Assembly: GCA_949710005.1 (NCBI GenBank)
Contig: OX453287.1
Span: forward strand, 10,141,805 to 10,205,804
Source of the DNA: Ricordea florida
Taxonomy: Eukaryota; Cnidaria; Anthozoa; Corallimorpharia; Ricordeidae
Reading direction: 5' to 3'
DNA: 64,000 bases
Under the pieces are notes generated by a model. That model saw only the letters and a program-made list of their open reading frames with translations, ran no database searches and was not told the DNA's origin. The position numbers and the translations under genes were made by a program. Shown in pieces: positions 13,161 to 25,100 of this stretch (position 1 is the first letter of the stretch; the number at the start of each line of letters is the position of its first letter).

Positions 13161-14300
13161 AAAGTGAATGGGATGCTTATAATTTTTGTCGGGCTTTAAG
13201 TTATTTTCGACACCATATTTGCTCATTAAGGTATCGCTTATGGCTGTGCAGAAATAAATTCCGTGACTCTGACCTATAGATTACTGTTTTAGTATAGGAA
13301 TCCACACCCTCGCTGGTCTCCTTAGGTGTTAGTAATTTAACTTTCCCACGAGCACTAGGACCCCACATAGTGATACACATCAGATCTTGATCGCTAAAAC
13401 GCCGCATAATTGCGGACACCAATGGCTGTAACTAAATAAAGCAACTGGTGATTCCACACCTCGCTGTGCAATAGACCCTTCGTTGTTCATTCTATTCTTC
13501 ACCTTTTTCATGAAGGGACAAGTCCGCCAACTCCGCTATAAGGTGTGCTTTTGAATTAGTTAAATCAGTCACTAGCTTTGAAAGTGATTTGTTGTAAACT
13601 AAACAAGATATAGCTTCTCAAAGGAACGAAATTTCTAGAAATTTTATGGCGAAATTTAAAATCTTATTTGGGTGAGGGGGGGGGAGGAGGGAAACTTACC
13701 CCCACCATACAAACATGACATATCACTTTCAAATTTTGCAGTTTTACTAACGTTTGAGGCTTCTTTCTAGTAGTATTGACAGATTTTATCCTTATTGGTC
13801 CATGTCAACAGTGGAAAAAACCGTTGAAAGGGCTATCCATGCACGTTCCACCCGGGATGCGAACTTTGACAAATATAAAACATTCTCTGCGTTGTGCAAC
13901 CGGAATAGAAAAAGTGGATGGAGGGAGTTGTATCCGACTGTTTTCGCTTTAATATAAATGGGCCCATGTCTGTAGCCCCCACCGTAGACGATCTTAGGGG
14001 GTTCGTCACGCATTCCTCGAGCAGGAACGCATGACGAACCACTAAAAACGTTTGCGGGGAGTCTACTATATCTGAGGCTGAAGGGGGTATCTCCACTAAC
14101 TCGGAATTTAGAGGCGTGTGCCGCCAGGGGTCGTCTCTCTAACGTTTGGGTTACGATTACTTTTACACTGCGTAGTTGTGACTCATTGAAATGGAAAAAC
14201 GATTGCGGATAGTTATTTATAAAATTCGCATTGGACAGTCGAACCACATACTTTACTACTTGGGGTGGCAAAAAACAAGTCCAGACTTCCTTTATTTATC
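13161..14300. other. Non-satellite core of the foldback element
   Basis: About 1.14 kb of unique sequence between the arms. Minus-strand open frames of 73 aa (13201-13422) and 159 aa (13792-14271) match nothing I recognise. It contains a hairpin at 14000-14040 and a poly-G tract near 13674-13692. If the element ever encoded a transposase, this is the place for a remnant. Confidence 0.6.
14000..14040. repeat. Near-perfect hairpin palindrome in the element core
   Basis: GGTTCGTCACGCATTCCT and AGGAACGCATGACGAACC are inverted copies separated by a few bases. Such arms are common ends of small palindromic MITEs; no duplication of flanking bases was resolved. Confidence 0.7.
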
Positions 14301-17300
14301 AGGGCTAAGTAGGGCTATGGATGGCTGTGTATGCCTATGTAGGGCTATGTAGGGTTATGTAAAGCTGTGTATGGCTGCGTATGGCTATGTAGGGCTATGT
14401 ATGGCTATGTATGCCTATGTAGGGCTATGTATAGCTATGTAGGGCTATGTATGGCTATGTAGAGCTATGTCGGGCTATTTAAGGTTATGTATGGCTATAT
14501 AGGGCTGTGTATGCCTATGTAGCGCTATATATGGCTATGTATGGCTGTGTATTGCTATATAGAGCAATGTAAAGCTATCTAGGGCTATGTACGGCTATGT
14601 GGGGCTATGTAGGGTTACATATGGCTGTGTATACCTACCTAGGGCTATGTAGGGCTATGTATGGCTATGTAGGGCTATGTATGGCTATGTACGGCAATGT
14701 ATGACTATGTAGGGCTATGTATGGCTATGTAGGGCTATGTAGGGCTATGTAGGGCTATGTAGGGCTATGTATGGCTATGTAGGGCTATGTGTGGTTATGT
14801 ATGGCTGGGTATGGCTGTGTAGGGCTATGTAGCGCTATGTATGGCTATGTAGGGCTATGTATGGGTATGTATGGTTACGTCTGGTTATGTATGGATATGT
14901 ATGGCTGTGTAGGGCTATGTAGCGCAAAGAAGAGCAATGTAGGGCTGTGTATGTCTATTTAGGGCTATGTATAGCTATGTATGGCTATCTAGGGCTATGT
15001 ATGGCTATGTAGCGCTATGTATGGCTATGTAGGGCTATGTATGGCTATGTGTTGTTATGTATGGCTGTGTAGGGCTATGTACGGCTATGTGTGGTTAAAA
15101 AGGGCTATGTATCGCTACGTATGGCTATGTATGGCTATGTAAGGCTATGTATGGCTCTGTATGGTTATGTGGGGCTATGTATGCCTATATAGGGCTATGT
15201 AGGGCTATGTACGGCTGTGTATGCCTGTGTATGGCTGTGTAGGGCTATGTATGGTTATGTATTGCTATGTAGGGCTATGTATGGCTATGAAGGGCTATGT
15301 ATGGCTATAAATGGCTATGTTGGGCTATGTGTGGCTATCTATGGCTATCTGTGGTTATGTATGGCTATGTAGGGCTATCTAGGGCTATCTAGGGCTATGT
15401 AGGGCTATGTATGGCTATGTAGGCCCATGTAGGGCTATGTGTGGCTATGTATGGCTATGTATGGTTATGTATGGCTGTGTATGGTTATGGATGGCTGTGT
15501 AGGGCCATGTAGGGCTATGTATGGCTCTGTAGGGCTGTGTATGCCTATGTAGGATTATGTAGGGCTATGTAGGGCTGTGTATGGCTGTGTATGGCTGTGT
15601 AGGGCTATGTATGGCTATGTATAGCTATGTAAGGCTATGTATGGCTATGTATGGCTATGTACCGCTATTTAGGGTTAAGTAGGGCAATGTAGGTCTATGT
15701 AGGGCTATGTATGGCTATGTATGGCTATGTATGGTTATGTATGGGTGTGTAGGGCTATGTATGGCTATGTAGGGCTGGGAATGCCTATCTAGGGCTATGT
15801 AGGGCTACGTGGGGCTGTGTATGGCTGTGTGTGGCTGTGTAGGGCTATGTGTGGCTATGTATGGCTATGTAGGGCTATGTATGGCTATGTAGCGCTATGT
15901 ATGGCTAAGTAGGGCTATCTATGGCTATGTATGGCTATGTGTGGCTATGTATGGCTATGTATGGCTGTGTATGGCTATGTATGGGTATGTAGGGCTACGT
16001 AGGGCTATGTATGGTTATGTATCGCTGTGTAGGGCTATGTAAAGCTATGTATGGCTATGTAGGGCTATGTATGCCAAAATAGGGCTATGTAAAGCTACGT
16101 AGGGCTATGTATGGCTACGTAGGGCTGCGTATGGCTGTGTGTGACTATGTAGGGTTAAGTAGGGCAATGTAGGTCTATGTAGGGCTATGTATGGCTATGT
16201 ATGGCTATGTATGGTTATGTATGGGTGTGTAGGGCTATGTATGGCTATGTAGGGCTGGGAATGCCTATCTAGGGCTATGTAGGGCTACGTGGGGCTGTGT
16301 ATGGCTGTGTGTGGCTGTGTATGGTTATGTATGGCTGTGTATGATTATGAATTGCTGTGTACGGCTATGTAGGGCTATGTATGGCTCTGTAGGGCTGTGT
16401 ATGCCTATATAAGTATATGTAGGGCTATGTAGGGCTGTGTATGGCTATGTATGGCTTTGTAGGGCTATGTAGACCTATGTATGGCTATGTAGACCTATGT
16501 ATTGCAATGTGGGGCTATGTAGAGCTAAGTATGGCTATTTATGGCTATGTTTTGGTATGCATGGCTGTGTAGGACTATGTAGGGCTATGTATGGCTATGT
16601 AGAGCTGTGTATGCCTATGTAGGGCTATGTAGGACTGTGAATGGCTGTGTATGGATGTGTAGGGCTATGTATGGCTATGTATGCCTATGTAGGGTTATGT
16701 ACGGCAATGTAGGGCTATGTAGGGCTATATAGGGCTATGTATGGCTATGTATGGTTATGTATTGCTGTGTAGGGCTATGTATGGCTATGTAGGGCTGGGT
16801 ATGCCTATGTAGGGCTATGTAGGGCTACGTAGGGCTGTGTATGGCTGTGTGTGGCTGTGTATGGCTGTGTGTGGTTGTGTAGGGCTATGCATCGCTATGT
16901 ATGGCTAAGTAGGGCTATGTATGGCTATGTATGGCTATGTGTGGCTATGTATGGCTCTGTAGGGCTATGTAGGGCTATGTATGGCTATGTAGGGCTATGT
17001 ATGGCTTTGTATCGCTATGTATGGCTATGTAGGGCTGTGTATGGCGATGTAGGCCTATGTAGGGCTATGTAGGGCTACGTAGGGCTATGTATGGCTATGT
17101 ATGGCTATGTATCGTTATGTATGGCTGTGTAGGGCTATGTATGCTTATGTAGGGCTATGTATGGCTATGTAGGGCTATGTGTGGTTATGTATGGCTGTGT
17201 AGGGCTATGTAGGGCTACGTAGGGCTGTGTGTGGCTATGTATGGCTATGTATGGCTATGTATGGTTATGTATGGCTTTGTAGGGCTATGTAGGGCTATGT

Positions 17301-17713
17301 ATGGCTATGTATGGTTATGTATGGCTTTGTAGGACTATGTAGGGCTATGTATGGCTATGTATGGCTACGAAGGGCTATGTGTGGCTATGTATGGCTATGT
17401 AGGGCTATGTATGTCTATGTAGGGCTATGTCGGGCTATGTATGGCTATGTATTGCTATGTGTGGTTATGTATGGCTGTGTAGGGCTATGTAAGGCTATGT
17501 AGGGCTGTGTATGCCTATGTAGGGCTATGTATTGCTATGTAGGGCAATGTATGCCTATGTAGGGCTGTGTATGGTTGTGTATGGCTGTATATGGCTGTGT
17601 AGGGCTATGTATGGCTATGTATGGTTATGTATGGCTGTGTAGGACTATGTAAGGCTATGTAGGGCTATGTATGGCTATGTAGGGTTGTGTATGCCTATGT
17701 AGGGCTATGTATG
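14301..17713 (-). repeat. 10-bp tandem array, right arm (inverted orientation)
   Basis: About 341 units of AGGGCTATGT/ATGGCTATGT, the reverse complement of the left-arm unit. A longer-range duplication is visible: a block of about 160 bp at 15672-15833 recurs at 16152-16313, so segments of the array have been copied more recently. Confidence 0.97.
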
Positions 17714-17765
17714 CCATATATTTACAAACGGGGAAGCACTATATGATGCTTACACCACGTACCTA

Positions 17766-18060
17766 TTGATTTATTTGGAAACTGTCCGCTGACCAGTAAT
17801 TGATCGTGGGATCAAGGCTCAAGTCTCGAGTTCTCGTAGCCCGCGTATTTTTGGCGGGAAATTGCGTTGACGACTGAAAAAGAAATTTTCAGTTCATTGT
17901 CTTTGTTAGACAATATTATTACTCTACACTGTTAAAGTTTTACTAAAGGATAAACGAAACAATTTCTATTGCTCTATCAACAAACAATAGCAGGGAAAAT
18001 ATAATTTGCAGAAGACAGGGTTCAGGTGAAGAACAACGGGAAAGATAGCGGAAGAGAGCA
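17766..18060. other. Flank of the foldback element, nothing recognised
   Basis: Unique sequence with no supported gene or repeat. Confidence 0.4.
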
Positions 18061-18078
18061 AGAATTAACTGGGGAAGA

Positions 18079-18306
18079 ATGAGCGAAGAAGATCGCCAAA
18101 GAAGGCGCGCTCGGGAAAGAGAAAGGAGACGAAATTATAGCGACGCCGACAGGCAGAAAGAGTCCGTGCTCGAGAAAACAGACAAAATGTTAACGAAGAA
18201 CGCCGAGAAGCGGAAAGACTCCGTGCTGTGCAAAACAGAGAAAATTGTAGCGAAGAACGCCGAGATACCCAGCTAAAAGCCATGCAAGAGAGAAACCTCG
18301 GCTCGT
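18079..18306 (+). pseudogene. Arg/Glu-rich fragment, possibly the N-terminus of a Helitron-type protein
   Basis: A frame starting at ATG 18079 reads MSEEDRQRRRARERERRRNY and then becomes unpatterned. From about 18166 the next frame carries the same kind of repeat (RENRQNVNEERREAERLR, NRENCSEERRD) until a stop near 18306. This points to one frameshift in a charged repeat region. Similar Arg/Glu repeats begin some Helitron and Pif1-like proteins, but no helicase or Rep domain is present, so the family call is weak. Confidence 0.35.
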
Positions 18307-18780
18307 AGGGTAAAGCGGAGGTTTTTTGCCCATGATTATGAATTATAGGATTGAAGGAAACCCTGAAGTTCAGTAATAGATTCTTGAGTGCTTTATAATT
18401 TGACGATTTCATTTAATAATTCAATTTGAGTGGCATCCATAAATCAATTTAATTACAACATAACAAAAAAGAAAAACATTTACATTTATTTTGCTTCCAT
18501 GCAGGCTATATACTGGAGCCTCGATATCAAGCTAAATTAAGTAAAAAATGCTAGCGGAACTGTCTAAATGTGTTTTTATATAGATAGTTATATCTAAGCC
18601 CTTTTGCATACATTTTACCATACTTGGAGTAAACATTTATTTTACCGAGGTGTTCGTTTTAACACGAAAATGACAAGAGTTGTGTCCTGCATTTCCCAGA
18701 AGCGTGTACAAATCTTTTAAATACATTTACGCAAATAGAATGGTTAAGTTCATCAGGAATAGAATACAGTACATTACTTT
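18307..18780. other. Spacer before the LINE, nothing recognised
   Basis: AT-rich with no supported gene or repeat boundary. Confidence 0.4.
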
Positions 18781-20460
18781 ATTAAGAATTGGAGACCAAT
18801 AACCCTTTTGAATTGCGACTACAAAATCGCGACCAAAGCTATTGCGAACAGATTAAAAAAAGTTCGACCGACCGTTGTAGATAACGATCAAACTGGATTT
18901 CTTAAAGATAGGTTTATCGGGGAGAATATTGGACTCATTGATAGCATAATCCACTACGCATTTGCTAACAAAGAACCTGGTCTTTTACTTTTTCTTGACT
19001 TCGAAAAATACTTGCGGTTTATAACAGTTTGTATAGCCATTACTTATACGTGAATGATCTATTAGTTTGGAATGTAATCACGTGATACTTGTTACTATAA
19101 CACTGTATGATTCTTATTTCTTAATCAGTTGAATAAAGCCTGTACGTATGATAAGAACTCTGCGTATAACTCTCTATAGTAGAATATCGAACCCAAAACC
19201 CGACACCAGCGACTATTTTAAGCTCGAAAGAGGAGTAAGGCAGGGCTGCCCTCTTTCTCCGTATCTTTTTATTCTCTGTGTTGAGGTTCTAGTGGACGCA
19301 ATCAGGAAAAACCAAAATATCAAAGGCATCTTTGTGAATGGAAGTGAAATAAAAATTAGTCAGTATGCGGATGACACCACTTTAATACTCGATGGTTCTA
19401 GGGAATCTCTTACATCTTCTCTGCATATATTGGATAATTTTCCACGGGTGTCTGGTCTTAAATTAAATAACAAAAAGACGGAAGCCCTTTGGATTGGTGC
19501 TAATGCCGAAAAAGAAGACAAATTTTGCCCAGAAAGAGACCTAAAATGGGTTAAAGGAAAGACCAAAGCGCTTGGAGTATGGTTCTCGACTAATCCCGAC
19601 CTAACCGCAGAGCTGAATTACAACGAAAAATTGATAAAAATAAAAAATAGCCTAAGCTGTTGGGAGTGTCGTCGACTTACCCTTTTTGGAAAAATTCCTG
19701 TTTTAAAAAGCTTAATTGCGTCCCAACTTGTATACATTTTGTCTCCCCTCACGACTAATCACCGTGTCTTAAGGGAAATCAATAGTCTCTTCTATGATTT
19801 CTTATGGGATGGTAAAGGCGACAAAATTAAGAGGGAAGTAATGATTAATGACTATGATAAAGGCGGTTTAAAAATGATTGATATTGAATCTTTCAATAAA
19901 GGATTGAAAACTACCTGGGTCAAAAAATATACTGATGTAAACAATCACGGAAAATGGAAACTTTTTTTTGACTTAGAACTCCGAAACCACGGCGGCAGAG
20001 CCTTTTTTAGCGGCAACCTTAGCAAAAGTGACTTGTCAAAGTATGTCAATTTATCCTATCCATTTATTGTGGAAATCTTAAATATTTGGTCTGAAATCAC
20101 TTTCGAGAATAATACAGACCGTTTTTGCTCTCAGAGCCTTTGGCACAACTCCCTTATAAGAATTGATAACAGACCAATCTTTTACGAAAAATGGCAGCAA
20201 AAAGGGATAAACAGGGTTCGCATTTGATGAAAGATTCAGATAATTTTCTATCCTTTTCTGAATTCAAAGATTGGTATAGTATCACTGAAACAAATTATCT
20301 TGCTTTTTACGGGCTGTTATCCGTTTTAAAACAAAAAATCAAAGTACCCTTATGCAATAATACAAATATACAATACGAAAGCTTTTATATGAAATTTATG
20401 AATTATTATTATAGTATTATGTATAGTATATATATTAGTATTATTATAGAATTATTATAG
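18781..20460 (+). pseudogene. Truncated L1/Tx1-like LINE ORF2 (reverse transcriptase)
   Basis: Open sequence begins inside the RT domain (NWRPITLLNCDYKI, QTGFLKDRFIGENI, LFLDFEK). It is interrupted at about 19005-19147 by unrelated DNA. It resumes with RGVRQGCPLSPYLFILCVEV and the catalytic YADDT (codons from 19364), then LKLNNKKTE and a thumb/connection region. A frameshift near 20210 moves the last part (FLSFSEFKDWYSITETNYL) to another frame up to 20460. The endonuclease domain, the 5' end and the stretch after motif A are missing, so the copy is dead. The motif set fits L1-like non-LTR retrotransposons. Confidence 0.85.
19005..19147. other. Foreign segment replacing part of the RT domain
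   Basis: The coding similarity stops after ...LFLDFEK and restarts about 143 bp later at the IRTL..YSRIS block. The segment ends in TTGAATAAAGCCTGTACGT, which contains a polyadenylation hexamer. It may be a small insertion joined to a deletion. Confidence 0.5.
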
Positions 20461-20800
20461 TATTGTGTGTTGTCCGATTTAGAATTGAAGATTTTGTCCG
20501 ATTATACGATTGAACTGCTCTATTCTGCAATGTCGTTTCTTTTTTAATGGAAAGATTGTTCGTAGAATCTGAATCCGAAAAATCTTAAAACGCTAACAGG
20601 AAATCTTATGTCATAAGTCTGCAAACCGGTACGACTGTGCTTAATACGACGTGTAGTAAAGGAAGATTTTAATTTAGACAGTGATTTAATTTCTCCAACC
20701 AACTGCCAAGTTTAAACAACTAAGCATATTTTGGGATTTTCCCATCTGTTTCCAATTCTATTATCCCATCAAAACACGGGAAAGGAACTGTAGTACTCAC
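20461..20800. other. Sequence between the LINE and the RING/TRAF exon
   Basis: No further exon of the minus-strand RING gene could be read here, although a TRAF-finger exon is expected downstream of 20801. Confidence 0.4.
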
Positions 20801-21433
20801 CTTGGCAACTCCTGTCCGCAGCCAAGTGGACAAGAGATTTTCTTGAAAGAACATAGCTCGGCCAGATGGTGGGTCAAATTGTCTCTGTTTGTTAAAATTC
20901 CACAGTCTGGACAATGAATCAGTTGCTTACGGCAGCTCAATATGTGAGAAGTCATCTCTTCTCTGGTTAGCGAATGCTGGCAACCTTCGTTCACACAGTC
21001 AACTTTTTGCTTTGGGCATTGTTTGGAATGGTCCTCCGTTTTTGCGTACGTGCCCATCCACCTACAGCCATCATTCGTGCAAGCGACCCCCAGATTGCTG
21101 GTCAGGGTGTTTAGCGCGACATTTACGTTTAGTGCTGCATCACTTGAGAACTGAATTCTGCACAGTGGGCACGATGGTTGTTGCGTTGATGCCACCAAGT
21201 TGGCCAAGCATTTCTGGCAACTGGAATGCCCGCAAGAAAGCGTCACTGGTCTGAGCATTGTCAAACAACTGCAGATTTTTTAAAAAGTATATAAAAAAAC
21301 TGTTTAGTATAGGAACAGCCATAAATCGATGTGTTAAAGGTAATACTTTTGAACGTCAAATAAAATTAGGCACTCACCAGATGCAGCAGTCCAAACTTTT
21401 ATCTGTATTTCCAGTAAACTTGAAATGTGACAT
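20801..21433 (-). CDS. RING plus TRAF-type zinc-finger protein, 5' half (partial gene D)
   Basis: Exon 1 is 21378-21433 (ATG at 21433, donor GTGAGT). Exon 2 is 20801-21268 (acceptor CTGCAG, donor GTGAGT). Spliced, they encode a C3HC4 RING at about residues 16-56 (CCICC...VTLSCGHSSCQKC...CPLC). TRAF-type Cys/His fingers follow (CRWMGTYAKTEDHSKQC, CVNEGCQHSLTREEMTSH, CPDCG...HHLAELC). Proteins of this type are E3 ubiquitin ligases or TRAF-like adaptors. Exon 2 ends in phase 2 inside a finger, so more exons are needed, but none is found before the LINE at 20.46 kb. The start lies 751 bp from the divergent start of gene A, so they may share a promoter. The break may be true loss or a long intron beyond this sequence. 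Confidence 0.75.
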
Positions 21434-22184
21434 GTTCAGCTCAGTGCCAAGAACTCCGATTTTTTTCAGGAGGAAAAGAAACTGTTTTCACCGACAACAA
21501 CGAAACTGGCTCACGTATGAACGCACCGCACCGGAACACTGCTACGTGTGAATTCTGCAGCTTTGACAGAGTCCTTTTGACTGATTAATTGAGACATTTG
21601 TCTTCAAATTGAAAAGACAATCACAAAGAATGGATTTCCGGCATTGCCGTGATTGTAGTAAATATATCAATGAGAAATAAAGAAACTTTCCTAAACTTGA
21701 TTCTTCGTCGTTTTTCGCATCGCCCGTTATCGGGATCAGGCGTGTGTGCCAAACGTTTACAGTAATAAACTGCGAATAAGAGTATTAGATTTACCGATTA
21801 GTAAAATTGTCACGATTTACACGTCACCGGGATACCCCCTTGGGAACTGTTATCGGCACCAGCACGAGTCATCAGATTACATGTTACACGCGCGCCGAAG
21901 CTTCTCCATTATAATATATATTTTTTGTGGGGAGGGGGAGGATCGGGAAGAAGAACCCTTCTCTTTCTAAGATCTATACTGATGTTCATTTCAAGATTTG
22001 GAAATTATTGCAAAAACAAGTACAGATTTTATTTTCCATTATAATGTCTGTAATGTTGCAATGATACCGCCCTTTTGTCATTCGTCATACGATGATTGGC
22101 TCATTTATTTTGACGTTTTGGTCGTATCACATTCGCGTCTTCTCACTTTCACCACTTTCACTCCGTGCTTGGAACACGTCAACC
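21434..22184. promoter_or_regulatory. Intergenic region between divergent gene starts (possible bidirectional promoter)
   Basis: Gene D starts leftward at 21433 and gene A rightward at 22185. No open frame here has splice or similarity support. The role is inferred from the head-to-head arrangement only. Confidence 0.4.
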
Positions 22185-25100
22185 ATGGAATCGCAAACAC
22201 ACGAAAGTAACGTCCAGTATAGTAAGCGAGCCTTCAAGAGGACGTTTATTTATCTAGAGAGACCTTTGTCCAAAGCACCGTCTGGAAAAAAGATGGAAGC
22301 CTTGAAGGCAAACAGAAGGTTAGCGGAGATCTCCTTCACTAAGAACCATTCCGATGCGGCCATGGGGAGATTGCTGCTTGCTAGTTTCCCTTCTTTGCTA
22401 GGCATCAATCTGCAAAGGTGAGCGTTAAAATAGGTTTTACTTTATTTTCAAAGGAGCTCGTCTTGTCAATTGATGTATTATTCAGATTGAACACAAGCCG
22501 AGCAAGTAGCTACAAATGTATTAATTCATTATGGTGGTCAATTGTTAATAATTTTTGCAAAGTGAGAGTCATTAATTGCTGTGGTGTAAGTTAGTGATTT
22601 TTTTTATATAAGAATAGTTATTTGCGCGTGGCGTAAAACAGCGCGGGAAAAGTCATTTGACGACTTAATAACTGAGCGAGACCTGGGGAGAAATCGCATA
22701 ATATGTGAAACCGGCAAACATGTTGTTACGTGTAAAATTTGGTTGGATTTGATGTGTTAATGCTCAGATGATAGGCTTGATAACTGACATTCTCAGTTAT
22801 CTTTCTAACCAAGTGTAATAACGTGAAGAACGATCTTCATAGGTTTAAAAATACGCCGATGCTCTCTTTTGATTAGAGCAATCAGTTTGTTTTATGATAC
22901 TCATGCATATATAACAGAGGACATGATCCCTGCTATTTGTTTTTTTTTTCACAGCTTTAAGTTATAATAACATAAGAATTGATTTAATAAATCATTTTTA
23001 TCATTCTTACAGCTTGACCTTCATCAAATCTTACGAGAGAGGCCATAGTATGGCAACTGTAAAGAAGGGGCTGATGAGTGGCGAAGAGATCGTCAGACAT
23101 TACTCGGCCACACACAAAAAGAAGGTTTATTTCATTTCCCAGCAACAAGGTATGGATACATTTTTGTCATGGTTTGCTCCAAAATATCCATGTCCAAGTA
23201 CCAAGAGTGGTACGTAGGTTTCATGTTAAGGTTTTGAGCAGCTCTATACAGTTATTTTTTCTCAGGTGGGCAAATAAAAAATTCAGTTTGGTTTTAACTC
23301 ACTCATCTCAAAAGAAATTTGGTAGATGTGCACATGCCAATTTCACATTGTCCTCCCGTTAATGAAACCCCTGAGTCCTGTCTCGTTTCATTGTCTCAAT
23401 AGCAACAGAGATGCGGGCCGTAATTGTTATCTACGCAGTACAATCACATTCCTCTAATTTGTTGACATTTCTTTAATTCTGACTATAATTATTGACAACA
23501 ATTACAAAAGAAAAGTCACAGATATTAGCATACTATATTATATAGAGATTCTTAATCCCGCTAATAAGATAGACTGAGAGAAAGAGTTGTAAACTAGCTA
23601 CATCTAACAACTACAAAATCACTTGTAGGTGTTATATGGTCTTGATCCCTTCCTGAATAATGTTTAATTTTTACAAGTACATAAGTAAGTAGTTACCCGT
23701 AAATGAACTGATAATCAGCAAAGTACTGATGTTAGGGTTCAGTTCTTAAGTTTAAATTTAGTTTCCTTTGTTAGAAATTTATCATGCACATTAAATTTGG
23801 ACTACTGTCATTTCTCTCCAAGTCATAATTTAAAAGGCAATGAAACTTTGTAATAGGTGTTTTGAGGCATTTCAGGCATCAACTGATTTATTAACACATT
23901 TTTTTTTCATACATGTACATCATCAGCAGCTGCAAATACAGCTACTGGCTCTTCGACCTCCACCCAATCAACTCCACTGGTGGATTTAACCCTAACACCA
24001 CCTCAAGATGGAGGTAGGCAATTTTCACATATTAGTTTATTTATGCATCAAAATGTGCAAGACAAATGGTAGAAAAGAAAAAGCCAGTTTCATGTAACTC
24101 CATTAATCTGAAGTTGATATTTAGCTATAATAGCTAGATTTATAACAATGGAGAACAGAAAGATTTTGCAAGTTCACCTTAGCAGAATTTCATCTTAGCA
24201 TCTTCTATACCTTTATCTGGTTTCAAAAAAATATATTGTTTGTTGTAGCTGCGACACGCAGACTGTTGACAGCCATGGCACAGAGGGCAGGTGTGAGCTA
24301 CGCAGATGGTAATATTTCACTTACCACTCATTCACTTTTATTAGTTTGTTGAATCTGTCATGTCCTGGTTTCAAGTGGAGATAACATTACAAATTTGCAT
24401 TGCTTTCAGGGTCACTTCCATTGACCTTGATAATTCCTCGCGAAGCGAGGCCGAAGGCCGAGCGTAGCGAGGTTACTAATCGTGTCGCCTTCGGTCAGAC
24501 CACGTGGCTCGCAAGCCCGAGTAAATCGAGCCGAGAGTTTTTATATATGTATATATATATATATATATATATTTTAAAGGTGTTGAGAGTAATAAAACTA
24601 CGTTTTTGGGACAGGGGAATTTGTCTAGCCATTTTTTTGATTAAATTTTAATTATTGGTTAAATTTTCTTTGTCATAGATTTATCAGAGATTTAATCAGC
24701 AAATTATTTTTCTGTTTAAGTTTTATAATTTAACCAAAATAAATTTAAGTAAGATTTATTTTTGAGACACAGAAATTTGTCTAGTCATTTATCAAAGATT
24801 TATATAGTAATAGTTCTGGGACGCGTAAATTAATCCTTTTAAAAAAATGATTTAAAAATGTGAAATTTTTTATAAAATTAGAAATGGATCAATTAAATAA
24901 TTTGAATACAAAACAATTAAGCTCTTTACTTACTTGGTATAGAATTCATGATAGATCAAAAATGACTACTAAAGAAGTTAAAATACAAGCATTGAATAAT
25001 ATACCAGAAATAATTAATAATGTACAACAAATCGTTCTTAATAGACGAGAAATTTTTAGAGCTATAGATAATATGCCAAGGAGAAGAGTAAACCAACCAC

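Larger units (their letters stand above)
9032..17763. mobile_element. Foldback-like element: TA-flanked inverted ends with 10-bp satellite arms
   Basis: The left edge reads TA then GGTACGTGGTGTAAGCATC...AATATATGGCATACATAG. The right edge is its inverse: ...CTATGTATGCCATATATT...GATGCTTACACCACGTACC then TA. Between these non-satellite ends lie two opposite-facing tandem arrays of a 10-bp unit and a spacer of 1.14 kb. The shared non-repetitive ends and the TA on both sides indicate a single transposed unit rather than two satellites meeting by chance. The structure resembles foldback elements such as Drosophila FB, whose inverted repeats contain short tandem units, although the duplication there is longer. 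TA duplication is typical of Tc1/mariner-like insertion. No transposase is recognisable. Confidence 0.8.

Noticed and set aside
9803..17502. Many open frames of 60-100 aa reading MYGYVGLCRAM-type repeats
   Set aside because: They are translations of the 10-bp satellite in whichever frame lacks stops; no start, splice or codon signal supports a gene.
9081..17713. CRISPR-like array
   Set aside because: The 10-bp unit has no spacer/repeat alternation, and the window is eukaryotic.
21140..21551. Plus-strand and second minus-strand open frames over the RING exons
   Set aside because: They are shadows of the RING/TRAF coding frame, which is supported by cysteine spacing and splice phase.
24860..24883. 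Earlier GTG start giving an 8-residue extension of PolB
   Set aside because: The ATG at 24884 fits the 33-bp spacing from the TTTAAAAAT box; a GTG start is unlikely in an animal-cell element.
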